NCBI RefSeq assembly: GCF_002775205.1
Contig: NC_036454.1
Span: 27,202,283-27,266,282, forward strand
DNA length: 64,000 nucleotides
From: Xiphophorus maculatus
Taxonomy: Eukaryota; Chordata; Actinopteri; Cyprinodontiformes; Poeciliidae
Direction of reading: 5' to 3'
This document shows positions 12,691-25,194 of this stretch, piece after piece. Made by a program: the position numbers and the translations under genes. Under the pieces are notes generated by a model. That model did no database searches. It had not been told where the DNA came from and saw only the letters and a program-made list of their open reading frames with translations. Within the stretch, counting starts at the first letter, position 1; every line of letters starts with the position of its first letter.

Positions 12691-12840
12691 GACAATCAGC
12701 TAGAGGAGAAAAACAGTTCCTGACAAAAAAAACTTCTCTCCTGATGCGTCCATATCTGTTGCTGTGTGACTGCTTTATGGGTGTTGCTTTGTCCGTGTGT
12801 GTGCGGCTCCCAAACAGTGGAGGAGCAGTGGATCAGGAGG

Positions 12841-15332
12841 ATGTCGGAGCACCAGAGCGCCCCGGAGCAGCTTGCTGCTGGGAAGAGCCAGGGTGGAGCT
12901 GGAGCCGCGTATAAGGTACCGCAGCAGCTTTCTGCACACAGATTAAACCTTGTTTGTCCAAAATATAACTACTGTTATCTCCAGTTGTGTTTTGACATCT
13001 ATGAATGAAAATAAAGCACTCTGCAATAACACAAAGTTCTTACCAAATATTTTTTGGTCTAGTTTCTAGTACAAATATCTTGGTACACTTGAAATGAGGC
13101 AAAACTAACTTAGTAGTAACTTTTTAAACAAGATATCAGAGCTTCTTTTAAGTCAATAATACCTTAATATTGATGAAAAAGTTCTTGTTCCATTGGCAGA
13201 TTATTTCTTGTTAAAAGTGAAATAATTTGCCAGTGGAACTAGTAGTTTTTTTTAATCAATATTAAGAAATTATTGACTTAAAACAAGCTGTACATCGCTG
13301 AAAAGTTACTCGCAGGTTATTTTTGTCTAACTTCAAGTGTGCTAGAATATTTATACTAGAAACTGGACCAAAAATATTTGGTAATAACTTTGTGTTTGTT
13401 CAGTGTAGCTTTAAAAAAAAAAAGTCACAGAGATGGAGAGAACGCAGTGGATTTGACACAATGAGAAAGACCTCATTTCTGTCCAGGTGGTGGTGTTTGA
13501 GTTTGAAAATTTCCAGGGCTGTAAGGCGGAGTTTTCCTCAGAGTGCAAAGATGTGACGGAGAAGGGACTGGAGAAGGTCGGCTCTTTGATCGTGGACTCC
13601 GGGCCGTGAGTAATGCTCCATCCAGTCCCCTTGAAAAACCTCTGCTGTATTACGCGGTCCAGCTGAAGAAGTTAAACCCCACCTTCCCACCCTCCACCTG
13701 TTTCTGTTGCTCAGCTGGGTGGGGTATGACCGACATGGGTTCACAGGAGAGCAGTTTGTTCTGGAAAAAGGCGAGTATCCACGCTGGGACACCTGGACCA
13801 ACAGTCAGCGCAGCTTCTCCCTCCTGTCGCTAAGGCCGCTTAAAGTGGTGAGTGACGCATTTCAGGTTTGCTGCGTAATTCTTCCTGCCATAGCCGTGCT
13901 GCTTTGTTGTTGTTTTGATTAGGTAACAATGACTGCAGACATTTGTTCCTGCTGTTTAGGATAGCGCTGAACACAAGCTCCACCTCTACGAAAGCCCTGG
14001 CTTCACCGGCAGGAAGATGGAGATTGTTGATGATGATGTGCCCAGCTTGTGGGGCCACGGTTTTCAAGATCGGGTAGCGAGTGTCAAGGCTCTCAAAGGA
14101 ACGTGAGTTCTTTCAGAATGTCTTATAATAATAGCTTTACTTTTGTTATAGGTTTTTTTTTTCTTTCTCACTGATTTTAACTATTTTGTTGCTATAATTT
14201 GTAACTTAGTGCCTCATCGGAGGGTGAGGATGTTTTTTTCTCAGTATTCCTTGTTAAAAATGTTACAGTCTCAGAAGCAGCCTTACTGTTTTTCACTACA
14301 CCATTTAAAACAGGGGTGCCACATGGACCAAAATCGTCAGTTCAAGTCTTTATATATATATATGTATATTTAAAAAGTGTTCAAATAATTTTTCCTCCAG
14401 TTTGCTTTTTATTCTGAGTTCGATTGAGAAAAAATGAACAAATATTTAGTTTGTTTTCTGCTGAAATAAAAAAAAAACACTTGCTGTATTTAGCATTTGT
14501 TTTAATAAAACAGATTTGAGTCCACCAAGGTGTACTTTAGAGTATACGTCAATGAGTAAATGAGGCATATGTTAACTGCTTATGAGCCATTTGCTAGCTG
14601 CTTATGAGCCATTTGCTAGCTGCTAATGAGCCATTTGCTAGCTGCTAATGAGCCATATGCTAGCTGCCATTGGCTTATTTGCTTATTATGTTGCTAGCAA
14701 GCGAACTAGCTAGCAAGTATTAGCAGCTTGTTACCAATAGCTTTAATAGCTTGAGTTGCAGAGCGCAGTGAATGAAGATGTTTGCGCCCTATCAGGTCAA
14801 CTTTTGCCTGATAGAAAGTAGAATATGTGAGATTATATAGTCCTGCCATTACCAAATTTATGACCTATGATTAACGTATTTGAGGCCAACTTACACCATC
14901 TTTAAAGAATTTAAGACATGTTAAGTCCCTGGTTTTAGATAAATAAATTTACGAGTGTTTAAGAATTTTAAGGATGCCTCCCTGCCAAAGAGCCCAAGGA
15001 GCAGCTCCTGTCTGAGGTGTTTCCAGGAACGAACCCCTGCGTGACTCCTTCTGTGTTTGTCCAGGTGGGTGGGCTACATGTACCCAGGCTACAGGGGCCG
15101 CCAATACATCTTCGAACGAGGAGACTTCAAGCACTGGAACAACTGGGAGGCCCCCTCTCCCCTGATCCAATCTGTCCGACGTGTGCGGGACATGCAGTGG
15201 CACAAGAGAGGATGTTTCATCATTCCTGACCCCGACCCCGCTCCCGCCCCTGCTCCCGGCCCAGACCCTGATCCGGCTCCTGCTCCGTCTCCGGCTCCTC
15301 CTGCCCCTCCCGCGACAGCCGGGGCCAGCTGA
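12841..15332 (+). CDS. crybb3: Beta-B3 crystallin with C-terminal Pro/Ala/Asp extension
   Basis: A structural lens protein of the beta/gamma-crystallin family, 245 residues here against 211 in human. Coding exons: 12841-12915, 13487-13605, 13715-13847, 13960-14102 and 15065-15332 (TGA), all in phase. The start is the first ATG in its exon. The N-terminal arm [15 protein letters not shown] matches the human beta-B3 arm (MAEQ..APEQ.AAGKS), which sets this gene apart from beta-B2 and beta-B1. Four Greek-key motifs follow, one per exon; the second contains [17 protein letters not shown] and the third [20 protein letters not shown]. After the normal end WHKRG.F the frame runs on for about 34 residues of [10 protein letters not shown]-like sequence, ending TAGAS. 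An AATAAA lies at 15,457-15,462. Beta crystallins form oligomers in lens fibre cells. Confidence 0.93.
13018..13405. repeat. Fold-back MITE copy 2 (most complete)
   Basis: The arms are long inverted repeats: the left arm has 'cttaccaaatattttttggtctagtttctag' and the right has 'ctagaaactggaccaaaaatatttggtaat'. Outer ends read cactctgcaataacac and gtgtttgttcagtg. The middle has 'ccattggcagattatttc' and its inverse 'gaaataatttgccagtgg'. It lies in a crybb3 intron, ending about 80 bases before exon 13,487. Confidence 0.75.
14576..14668. repeat. 22-bp tandem repeat, about four copies
   Basis: The unit ctgcttatgagccatttgctag is repeated head to tail with one or two changes per copy (gcttatgag to gctaatgag, tttgc to tatgc). 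More 'gctagc' words follow to 14,715. It lies in the last crybb3 intron. Confidence 0.8.
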
Positions 15333-15479
15333 GCGGGATCCTCACCTGCCCTCTCAAACTCCAGCTCTGCCCCAAAGTGCCGGCCCTCTGCCCTCACCTA
15401 ACCATGGCAAACTCTACTTGTAGCCAGTCACGAGTGCCATGTGTGTTTCACTGGCAAATAAAGGTTGTTTGACCTGAAA

Positions 15480-18400
15480 TCTGTTGGTGATGTTATAATT
15501 GTGTTGCAAGTTGGACATTTTCTTACCTAAGATCTGCAAAAAAAAAAGAAAAGAATCCAGAACATAAATGTAAAATTGGCCTCTATTGAAAAGTAATTTA
15601 TACTGTAAATTTTGAGATTTTTTTTGTTTTTCCATGAAATAAACCACAGTTATGTTTCAACTATATTTGCTTTTTAGCCCCATGTGCTACTTTTGGTGAC
15701 TGTTTTCCTATTTTAGTCTGCTGCATCAGATCTCATCCAGTCTTAGAAGCACATGACTGATTCAGTGAATATGCGGATATGCAGCAACGGAAATGATGTC
15801 TCGCTGTATGTATGCTTGCTATTAAAATAGAGTGCACCAATTTCCCTGCCGTAGGCATCATTGTTCATTTTAAAGTAAATGACTCTCAGCAGAAACTAGA
15901 TATTTACATAAAACATGTGACAATGTGAAAGGACACGACCGTTTTATTCCTCGCTGTCGACAATTAATCGGACTAACCCTTTCTTGCTTTAAGCTAGGAT
16001 TACCAAACTTACTTATATTTGATAAAAGCCAGAATGATTAGCATTTCTAATATGTTTATTCTTACATTTATATAAACTAGAATTACTACACCTTTTGGGA
16101 AAACCCAAATCTTGACGTCAATATTTTGTAAGTGTCTGATTAATTAGAGATTCATAAAAAAAGAAGGCTTGTATGCAGAAGTTTGGATTTCTTGTGGTTT
16201 TTGCATAATATGCATATGGGTCATAATTATACATATGGGCACAAATATAAACATCCACCTCCATCTCTATTCAGCATTTTTCAGCTTTTGCTTTATTGTC
16301 ACACTTAAATGTTTCAGGTCATCAAACTATTTTTCAATTAAGCATAGATGAGTAAATATAGTAGATGATGATTTCATTTATTGATGGGGAATAAGGCTAA
16401 TTAAACCAGTCTGGTCTTTTGTGGAACATGAACTAACCCCCCCTTTAAAATCACGAGTTAACTGGAATCAAAAAGCGGTGGATTTTTTAAAATCTGAGTT
16501 TATTCACTCGTCACACTTGGACTAAATTACTACCAGATCTTGACTCCTAACAACATGAAGAAAGCCGAAACATCTCAAAAAGCATCCCATAGTGCTCCAG
16601 TCTAAATTCAAGAATGGATAGAAAACTGAATCATTGCACATTGTTGTCATCGACTGTCCAGGCCAGTTTGTGATTTGTTCCAGCAACCTCGGGTTTCGCT
16701 ACGGGACAATGATACTAACAAGTCTACATTTCCATGTCCCAAAAATGAAAATATGAATATTTTGAAGTGGCCAAGTCATAGCCTGGACTTAAGTCTGATG
16801 TGAATTCTGCAAGGAAGAATGTGTAGAGTAAAGTGATATAAAAAAACTCGTTGCCATTTATCTGAAAAGCTTGGAGGAAGTTGTTGCCACCAATGATGGC
16901 ACAATCGTTAGTCAGGGGCCGTTACTTATTTTATTTTTTACATAGTTGGTTTGTATAGTTTTTTTTTCTCTCATAACATTTAAATGCAACAAAGAAGCAA
17001 AAACAGAAGTAACCTGGCTGTGTGTCAACAGTCTGCAGTTCATGACAGGATTATGACTCTGTGGTTTTAGCTCAACATCCCAACAAATTTTCTTTCACCT
17101 GAAGGTAACGCTTGTGACAGATGGTTGAAAACTGGTAAAAGCTGAGTGCTCTGTGTTTGGACAATAGTTCTTAACACTCCTGAAGAATTGGCATTAGGAT
17201 AGTCACATCAGGCTCCACAGCGCCCTGACCTTCATCTCATTGGAAACAGATGGATATGCTGCACCTAAAACCCAGGTCTGTCTTACAAAACCAGCTTAAA
17301 TGAACTCTAAAAATTCTGCCTTGATGAACGGCAACGTTTGAAGAGACATTAACAAAATACAGATGATGCTGTCGGTATATGCATGAAGAGATCCGGGGCA
17401 ATTCATCAGCTCTTTTGAGTATGATCATTTTTAATTTTCTTGTTTATATACTCTTTTTTTCTATTTGTAGTCAAATTTCTCTTTAAAACATGTTCCCTTT
17501 CATTCTGTAAAGTTTTTACTGTAGTCTAAATTCAGATGTCACTGTAGTGGCAAATCACATAACTACTTGAGGTCGTACAAACAAAATATACTTGTAATAA
17601 TTTTATGATTGTCAAAAAAAAAAAAAAATCAGCCAGAAATAAAAATTGTGACTGCTAAAATTCTGAAGATTTATTTTGGTTTGCTTCAGCTTCATCATCC
17701 GCAACGATCTTTGTCACGACTTTGTGGTCACCACAATCAAACATGCTGTAATCTTTTCCAACCTAAATGCAAACGAAGTGTTTAAAGAGACTGTACCAAA
17801 ATCTGTCAAATGTCCTCATGCTAGCTGATTAGCTTGACTCTTGTACCTCTTGTGATGTCATTGATCACACTAAACACACAGCAGAATGCCCAGTGTTTCC
17901 TTTGTAGCAGCTTTTAAAAACGTTACGTTTTGTGAAGTCTTGGAGTGGAAATCTGTGCTACCGTACCTACCTGTGTTTTTGTTTCTGTATTAGATTGTTG
18001 GTGAAATAAAAATGCATAAAGTAGATTATAACAAAAAATAAGGTAAAGGCGTCTCGAGTGTTGTGACAGACACTCAGATGACGTGTTTTTTGTTTTGTAG
18101 TTAAAATTAAACAACGAAGGAATCCGAGAGAACATTCATCGTCTTGCTCACCTATTTTCCAAAAAGATTCAAATTTGACATCCGTTTTCTTTTTTCTTTT
18201 CAGTTTTTTTTTTTTTTTTTTACCCTGGATAATGAATCCTAAGAGTCGCACAATTTCAGATATCTATTTCCACTGCGCTCCCCCTGAGCTTGAACCTCCA
18301 CAGCGCAGTAAAACCCGTCTTTTCCTATCTTTCTCCCGCTCATTGTGGCTGTGGGACTCTTGGCACTGTTTGTGCTGAATCATGTGGATATCAAACAATG

Positions 18401-18540
18401 ACTGGCTGGACAAAACTGACAAGTAATGAAATAACTTTGTGGGAGGATGACCCTCCGGGGTTGGGTGGGGTGGGTTGGAGCTGCAGTGTGAGGGTGGGGG
18501 GTGGTATACAGTGACCCCCTGGTTTTAGTCTGGTTGGCCT
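15480..18540. other. Intergenic region between crybb3 and crybb2
   Basis: No exon is recognisable. Around 16,550-16,860 there are decayed phrases such as 'gtggccaagtcatagcctggacttaagtc', which look like a relic of a Tc1/mariner-type transposase segment (the W-P-S-Q-S-P-D-L-N-P region) with many disruptions. The rest is AT-rich unique sequence and homopolymers. Confidence 0.4.
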
Positions 18541-18554
18541 ATGGCAGGCCGATC

Positions 18555-18666
18555 TGCTGGCTGGCACGGCCGCTTTGGGTTCTGTTGGCAGAGTTTCCCC
18601 CCTGGGCGTTCAGTATATATTGAGCTCCCCGTGCCGACACAAACACACTGGCACCAACAGGTACTG
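18555..18666 (+). promoter_or_regulatory. crybb2: crybb2 promoter and non-coding exon 1
   Basis: A TATA box TATATAT lies at 18,614-18,620, with start expected near 18,645. A MAF-like half-palindrome TGCTGGCTGGCA lies at 18,555-18,566. The leader exon ends at 18,666 before donor gtaagg (a second GT is at 18,661). The next exon begins at 18,888 after tttcag. This matches the known beta-B2 gene plan, where exon 1 is untranslated. Confidence 0.62.
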
Positions 18667-18912
18667 GTAAGGGGTTTGTTCTTATCATGCTCATTTTTAT
18701 TTCTCATAGCTATTTACAAGTGATTGCTTGCGTACTGTCTATAGCTATATATCCAGTGTTTTTTTCTTTTTACATATTTTATACAAAATATGCCTAAAAA
18801 GATTTGTTGTTTTTTTTAAATGTGAAAAAAAAAATCAATATGGACTAGAATCGGTTGCATTATAACACTGTTAGTGTTTCCTTTCAGGTTTATCCTTGCC
18901 AATCTGTTCACT

Positions 18913-20123
<1,211 letters not shown>

Positions 20124-20289
20124 GCTTGTGACTCTTCCCTGTTGTGATTTCTGTCTCTGAAAGCCTTGACCCCCATCTAGCCGCAGCATCTTTGAATTTC
20201 AGCTACACCTTTCAGCATTTATTATCCACTGCAGCTGTTGTAGCAGTGGCATTCTTTGGAGCAAACTAATAAAACCTCATTGCTTAACA

Positions 20290-21492
20290 TTTCCCCCTGG
20301 TGGTGTGTTTTACTCCCATTCTGTAACATATGAGTTAGTTTCATCTGGGAATTCGAAGAGAAACATCTCACGTATGCACAACGCCTTGCAAACGTATTCA
20401 GGCCTTTTGAGCTTGTTGACGTTGTGTCTCTTTACAACCACAAACTTCAGTCTAGTTTGTTGAGATTTTATGTGAAAGACCAATATAAAGGAGAAACATC
20501 AATCTGAAAAGTGCCTTCATTTGATGAGACCTTATACAACAATCAGTGTCTTCAGTCAGAGGCTTCGATAGAAACACTGTAATAGAGACTGCTACAGGAG
20601 ATCCTTCCTGCCCACAGCCATTACCATCTACAACTCTTTGAAGATAACATGAATTATAACATTGAATTTCCATTTGTAATTGATAGTTTTGGTTTTTTTA
20701 ACTGACGCTATGAATTTACATACACTGTAGGAAAAAGAGGCATAATAATGTTTTCTCACTTTCTCTTACAAGCCATGGTAATCTCATTGTATATAAACCT
20801 CTGGCTTTTGGTAAAAGAAAAATCTAAATAAAAGCACTTAGAAATACTTGTAGTAATCCTAACTGAGCTAAGACAGCAATTTTAGGCATTTATTGTCAGA
20901 CAGTCAGAAAGTTGTCCCCTTTTCAGCAGTTCACATATGCTTCCGGTTTCAACTCGAGGTATGATTGTAAATAACCCCAACTTATTTGTTGTATTCCCTT
21001 TTTGCACTTATTGCGTCTGCTTCGTTTTATTGTATATAATATATGACGGACTTCCTGTTTTTGATTTTGAACGGAAGATAAGTTGCAACAAGGTTGTGAA
21101 ATTGATCTTGTTATTAGCGGCCCCCTTGATAGAGGTGCAAGGAATGTTTATTTTGTAAATAAGAACATTTCTTTTATTGATCCGTCGGAACTGTAAATTT
21201 GTGTCATTGTATACAAACTCTAGTTCATAGTTTCGAATTAGAGTTGATATTTTTTTGTAGTGAACGTTATTCTTAGTTGATACGTAGCTTACACTGTCTT
21301 TTTTTGTGTGTGTTTGTGCATACAGCTCTTACGGTGAAACTCGGGGTTTGCTCCCGATAAACCTCACTGTTCATCCGTAAATCCAAAATCCTTCACTTGA
21401 GGGATTGTCTGCTACAATGGTTTTGAATTAATGCTAAAGTCTGCAGCCAGATTTCTGTCCATAAGAGAAGTTACCCACTGATGTGCAATGAT
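20290..21492. other. Intergenic region between crybb2 and the truncated LINE
   Basis: A fragment of the common teleost repeat ('gccttgcaaacgtattcaggcc...acaaccacaaacttcagtctag') lies at 20,380-20,510. The block 20,930-21,420 has an LTR-like feel ('gtgaaactcggggtttgctcccgataaacctc') but no paired copy or clear TG...CA ends with a duplication. No coding exon seen. Confidence 0.4.
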
Positions 21493-22442
21493 TGCTTCCA
21501 AAATGTCAAATGACAATATAGAATAGCATTTATAATTACGGATTTAGATATTGTGAGAAATAAAAGAATAACAGATAAGTTGACAGTGTATGCAGGTGAA
21601 TTAATGGCTATTTTAATGGCTTTAGAATGGATTGAGGAAACAAGAAAGAGGGAGGTTACAATTTATTCAGATTCAAGTAGTGCATTAATAAGTATTTTAG
21701 AACTAAATTCAGAATCAAGGCAAGATATTAAATTGGATATTAATCATTCTATGTTTAGGATTAAAAATTATGGGTCTCGGGTTAAATTAGTTTGGATTCC
21801 TGCCCACATTGGAGTAATAGGAAGTGAGCTGGCAGATAATTTTGCTAAGAATGCAGCAAAAAAAAGTGTATTGTTGATTTAAATATTAAAATAAGCAAAA
21901 ATGAGGTTAAAAATAGTAGTAAAAATGTATATTAAGGAAAAATGGCAGGAACAGTGAGATAGAGGAAGCAATGCAAGATTTTATTATAGCATCCAAAAAA
22001 AAAAAAAGTTGGAGAATTTAGGAAATGTAGCAGGAATAAAAAAGAAGAGGATGCTATATCTAGATTAAGGTTTGGACATACAGGTTTAAACAGGACTCTT
22101 AAAGTAATTAATAAACATAGTACAGGTTTTAGTAGTTACTGTGGAAAATTAGAAACAATACAACATATTTTTTTTTAGAATGTAGTAAGTATGTTCAGGA
22201 AAGGGAGGTGTTAATTAGAGATTTAAGTAGGAATAAAAATAAATTAGATATTAGGATTTTGCTTCAAAGATCGTCTGGGGATGTAGTTTTTAATAGTATT
22301 TTTAGTTTTCTAAGGAGAACGGGTATTATGGGAAGATTATAGTGGATTAACATCTGATCCATACTCCAGTCTGGAAGGTGGCGGTAATGCACCTAAAAGT
22401 TGTTTGCAACCGCCATAAAAAAAAAAAAAACAAGAAGAAGAA
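21493..22442 (+). mobile_element. 5'-truncated non-LTR retrotransposon with RNase H domain (broken)
   Basis: It reads as the 3' end of a LINE. An open stretch 21,553-21,882 encodes an RNase H domain: the conserved motifs are YAGELMAILMALEW, YSDSSSALISI and WIPAHIGVIGSELADNFAK, including the acidic residues and the terminal H..I.GSE..D block. After it the frame breaks repeatedly, although RLRFGHTGLNRTL and a Cys-containing C-terminal segment remain readable. The 3' end has the teleost phrase ggtggcggtaatgcacc, then poly(A) and (aag)n. Flanking 13-mers gatgtgcaatgat (21,480-21,492) and gatgtgtaatgat (22,443-22,455) differ at one base and look like target duplications. An RNase H following a missing reverse transcriptase suggests the I/R1-like group. 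Not active. Confidence 0.8.
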
Positions 22443-22455
22443 GATGTGTAATGAT

Positions 22456-23532
22456 AACCTCCGACCAATAGGACGCGCTGCAGAGCTTTTCGCGTAAGGA
22501 GAAACATGGTGTAGCTGCATTGCAACATGCGGCTCTTTTCGTTGGACACAAAGTGTTTCTGATAAGATAAACGAAGGTTTCAAGACGTTTTTCTGGTGTT
22601 CTTGGTTTCCACGTCTCTTGTTCAAATCTCGTCTTACAGGAAACGTCGGTATGCAAAAGTTACATCTTTAAATGCGTTTTATCTTTGCTAGCTAGTGGTG
22701 GGTTTGTGAAATGTCTGTCTGGCGTTCACGTTGGTCGTTTTCTTGCGTTTTGGTTTTAGATTGGGCTTTAAAATACACAGAACCATTATTTTTAGCGCCG
22801 CTCTGAACACGTTTCTTCCTCCCGTCTTTATTACTGTAACTGCCATTCATTACACATCAAAAACTTCAAGCTGCTGGGCGAGTTTGTCCATTTTTACATC
22901 TTGATACATTTGACAATCCAATCCTGAAACGCAATATTATGAGATGAGATGCGCTGCTTTCTGCCACCGATAATGTCCTACAGTAAAGAAAACGTATTTA
23001 ATTTCAGAATGTAGGTTCTTTACGAACTACGTGAATCCAGTGTTGCATATTTTTGTCAGATGTTTCTGTAATATTCCGAAAAATTAATATTAATTTGTTA
23101 CAAGTTTCAGAGAAACAAGTTAATGTGATGTTTTAAGGAGTCTTCTCACTGTGTTTGCCTGCCTGCTGCTCTTCCTGAGCTCTGCACTGGTGGCTGCCCA
23201 ATCACTTAGTCCAATCCTCCTCTTTCTCGAAAAAATGCTTCACAACAACTTCCTTCCTCGAAGTTCTTGAAAATGTTAATATAGAATTGATTTGTGATCT
23301 TAGTGGCAGCTATATTCTTTCTTTAAAAGCAAAGCAAAAATAACAATATATGTTTTTTTGGAGATTGCCATGGTTGAAAGGAGGAGGATTTTTAGCTTTG
23401 CTCCCTTTTTAAATCAACTATTCTGCTCTTCCAGTTTAAATAAATGGAAGAGGGAAACCACTTCCTGTGTCCTCGTAAGTTAAGTTTCTTCCTTTCTCAT
23501 CTCTTAAACAAAATTTGTCAATCTTTCCGCAG
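22456..23532 (+). promoter_or_regulatory. ctu1: ctu1 promoter and leader region (tentative)
   Basis: A CCAAT box is at 22,465-22,469 in a locally GC-richer, TATA-less stretch. Candidate untranslated exons end at donor gtatgc (near 22,648) and at gtaagt (23,475, after cacttcctgtgtcctc). The start-codon exon begins at 23,533 after tttccgcag. These leader exons are inferred from splice-like words only. The LINE's 3' end lies only about 20 bases upstream of the CCAAT box. Confidence 0.4.
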
Positions 23533-23537
23533 CCAAG

Positions 23538-25194
23538 ATGCCTGTCCTGTGCAGCAGCTGCTCCGAGAAGCGCGCTGTGCTGAAACGTCCAAAAACCGGC
23601 CACTCTCTGTGTAAGGCGTGCTTCTTCTGGGCATTTGAGGAGGAGGTGCATCGGACCATTGTGGCGGCAAAGCTCTTCAGACCCGGGGAGACCGTTGGCG
23701 TCGCCGCCTCGGGCGGAAAGGACTCCACGGTGCTCGCACACGTCATGAAGCTTCTGAACGAGAGGCACAGCTACGGACTCGAACTCATGCTCATATCCGT
23801 GGACGAGGGAATCACCGGTTACCGGGACGACTCCTTGGAGACGGTGAAGAGAAACCAACAACAGTACGAACTGCCGCTGAAGATCGTCTCGTACGAGGAG
23901 CTGTACGGCTGGACGATGGACGCCATAGTGAAGCAGGTGGGACTGAAAAACAACTGCACCTTCTGCGGGGTGTTCAGGAGACAGGCGCTGGACCGAGGAG
24001 CCGTCATGCTGAAAGTGGACAAGATTTGTACAGGTAATCTGGATCAGTGGGGCTATTTACTATGAGTAGCTCTCACTACACAATCTTAAATCAGGATGTC
24101 TGCGCTCGATCCTTTAAAAAAAGTAATGTATCTAAAATTTAGGCATTAAAATGTCTTAAATTCATTTTAAAAAAGTAAATGCATTAATCACAGCTCTTAA
24201 ATTTTGTTGTGGCAGGACTATATAATCTCATATGAGGTTTTTTGGGGTTTTTTGCAGGACCATTAGACAAAAGTACATTCTAATATAACTTTGCTTGTTA
24301 GCTTTTTTTGCATAGGTATTTGCAATTTTATTACCTTTGTGGCTAGGCGCATTCTGTGCAATAAAAAAACAACAACAAAAGCTTTTAAGCTTGAAATTTC
24401 TGTTTTTGCTATTCTTGATTGTAGTACAACAGGACAGCCCGTCCATCCCCTATTTTTATAGTGGTTCATTTATTTGTATGCATATATTTGTAGGTATTTA
24501 ATTCAAGGTGGCATTAAAAAGGTCTTAAATGTATCTTGGTGAAACTTGATACCTTGTAAATAATCATAAATTGCCTGAATTTCTAAAGAGGACAGTAAGC
24601 AGTGAACACTACCTAGCGTGTCTTTAAATAACGCTATGCACTTTCTTTTTCTTCTCAGGTCACAATGCCGATGACGTGGCGGAAACGGTTTTAATGAACA
24701 TCTTGCGTGGGGACATAGCTCGTCTACGTCGCTGCACCGCCATTTCCACAGCCAGCGAGGGCGACGGGGTCGTGCCTCGCTGCAAGCCCCTTAAGTACGC
24801 CTACGAGAAAGAGATCGTCCTGTACGCCTACTTTAAGAAGCTGGACTACTTTTCGACAGAGTGCATATACTCCCCTAACGCCTATCGAGGCTACGCAAGG
24901 ACCTTCCTCAAGGACCTGGAGAGTATACGGCCCAGCTCAATAATGGACATCATCCACTCCGGTGAGAACCTGTCTTTTCGCGAGGGGGTGAAGATGCCCG
25001 TCCAGGGGACCTGCAGCCGCTGCGGCTACATCTCCAGCCAGGCGCTCTGCAAGTCATGCGTGCTGCTGGAGGGCCTGAATCGCGGTCTGCCTAAGCTGGG
25101 CATAGGGAAGCACCACCGCCTGCACGAGAAGATTCTCTCCCAGCAGCCTCTCACAGAGCGCGAGGAGAGAAAGCTCAAATCAGTAGACTTTTGA
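23538..25194 (+). CDS. ctu1: Cytosolic tRNA 2-thiouridylase subunit 1 (CTU1/ATPBD3)
   Basis: With CTU2 it adds sulfur to C2 of wobble uridine 34 in cytosolic tRNA-Lys, -Glu and -Gln, using sulfur relayed by URM1, after adenylating the uridine. Two coding exons, 23538-24033 and 24659-25194 (TGA), joined in codon 166, give 343 residues (human 348). Seen in order: an N-terminal zinc-binding C5xxC8...C25xxC28; the PP-loop ATP-pyrophosphatase motif SGGKDS at 58-63; [13 protein letters not shown] at 87-99; the catalytic-type C140TFC143; [11 protein letters not shown] at 164-174; and a C-terminal zinc finger at C284, C287, C296 and C299. All expected cysteines are present, so the protein should be functional. 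The start ATG follows a leader exon acceptor and gives the expected N-terminus MPVLCSSC. Confidence 0.96.

Noticed and set aside
20930-21420. Possible solo LTR
   Set aside because: The sequence style is LTR-like, but no TG...CA ends with matching target duplication and no second copy could be found.
23436-23861. 141-codon minus-strand frame over ctu1
   Set aside because: Antisense shadow of the ctu1 exon; the plus strand has the PP-loop and zinc motifs.
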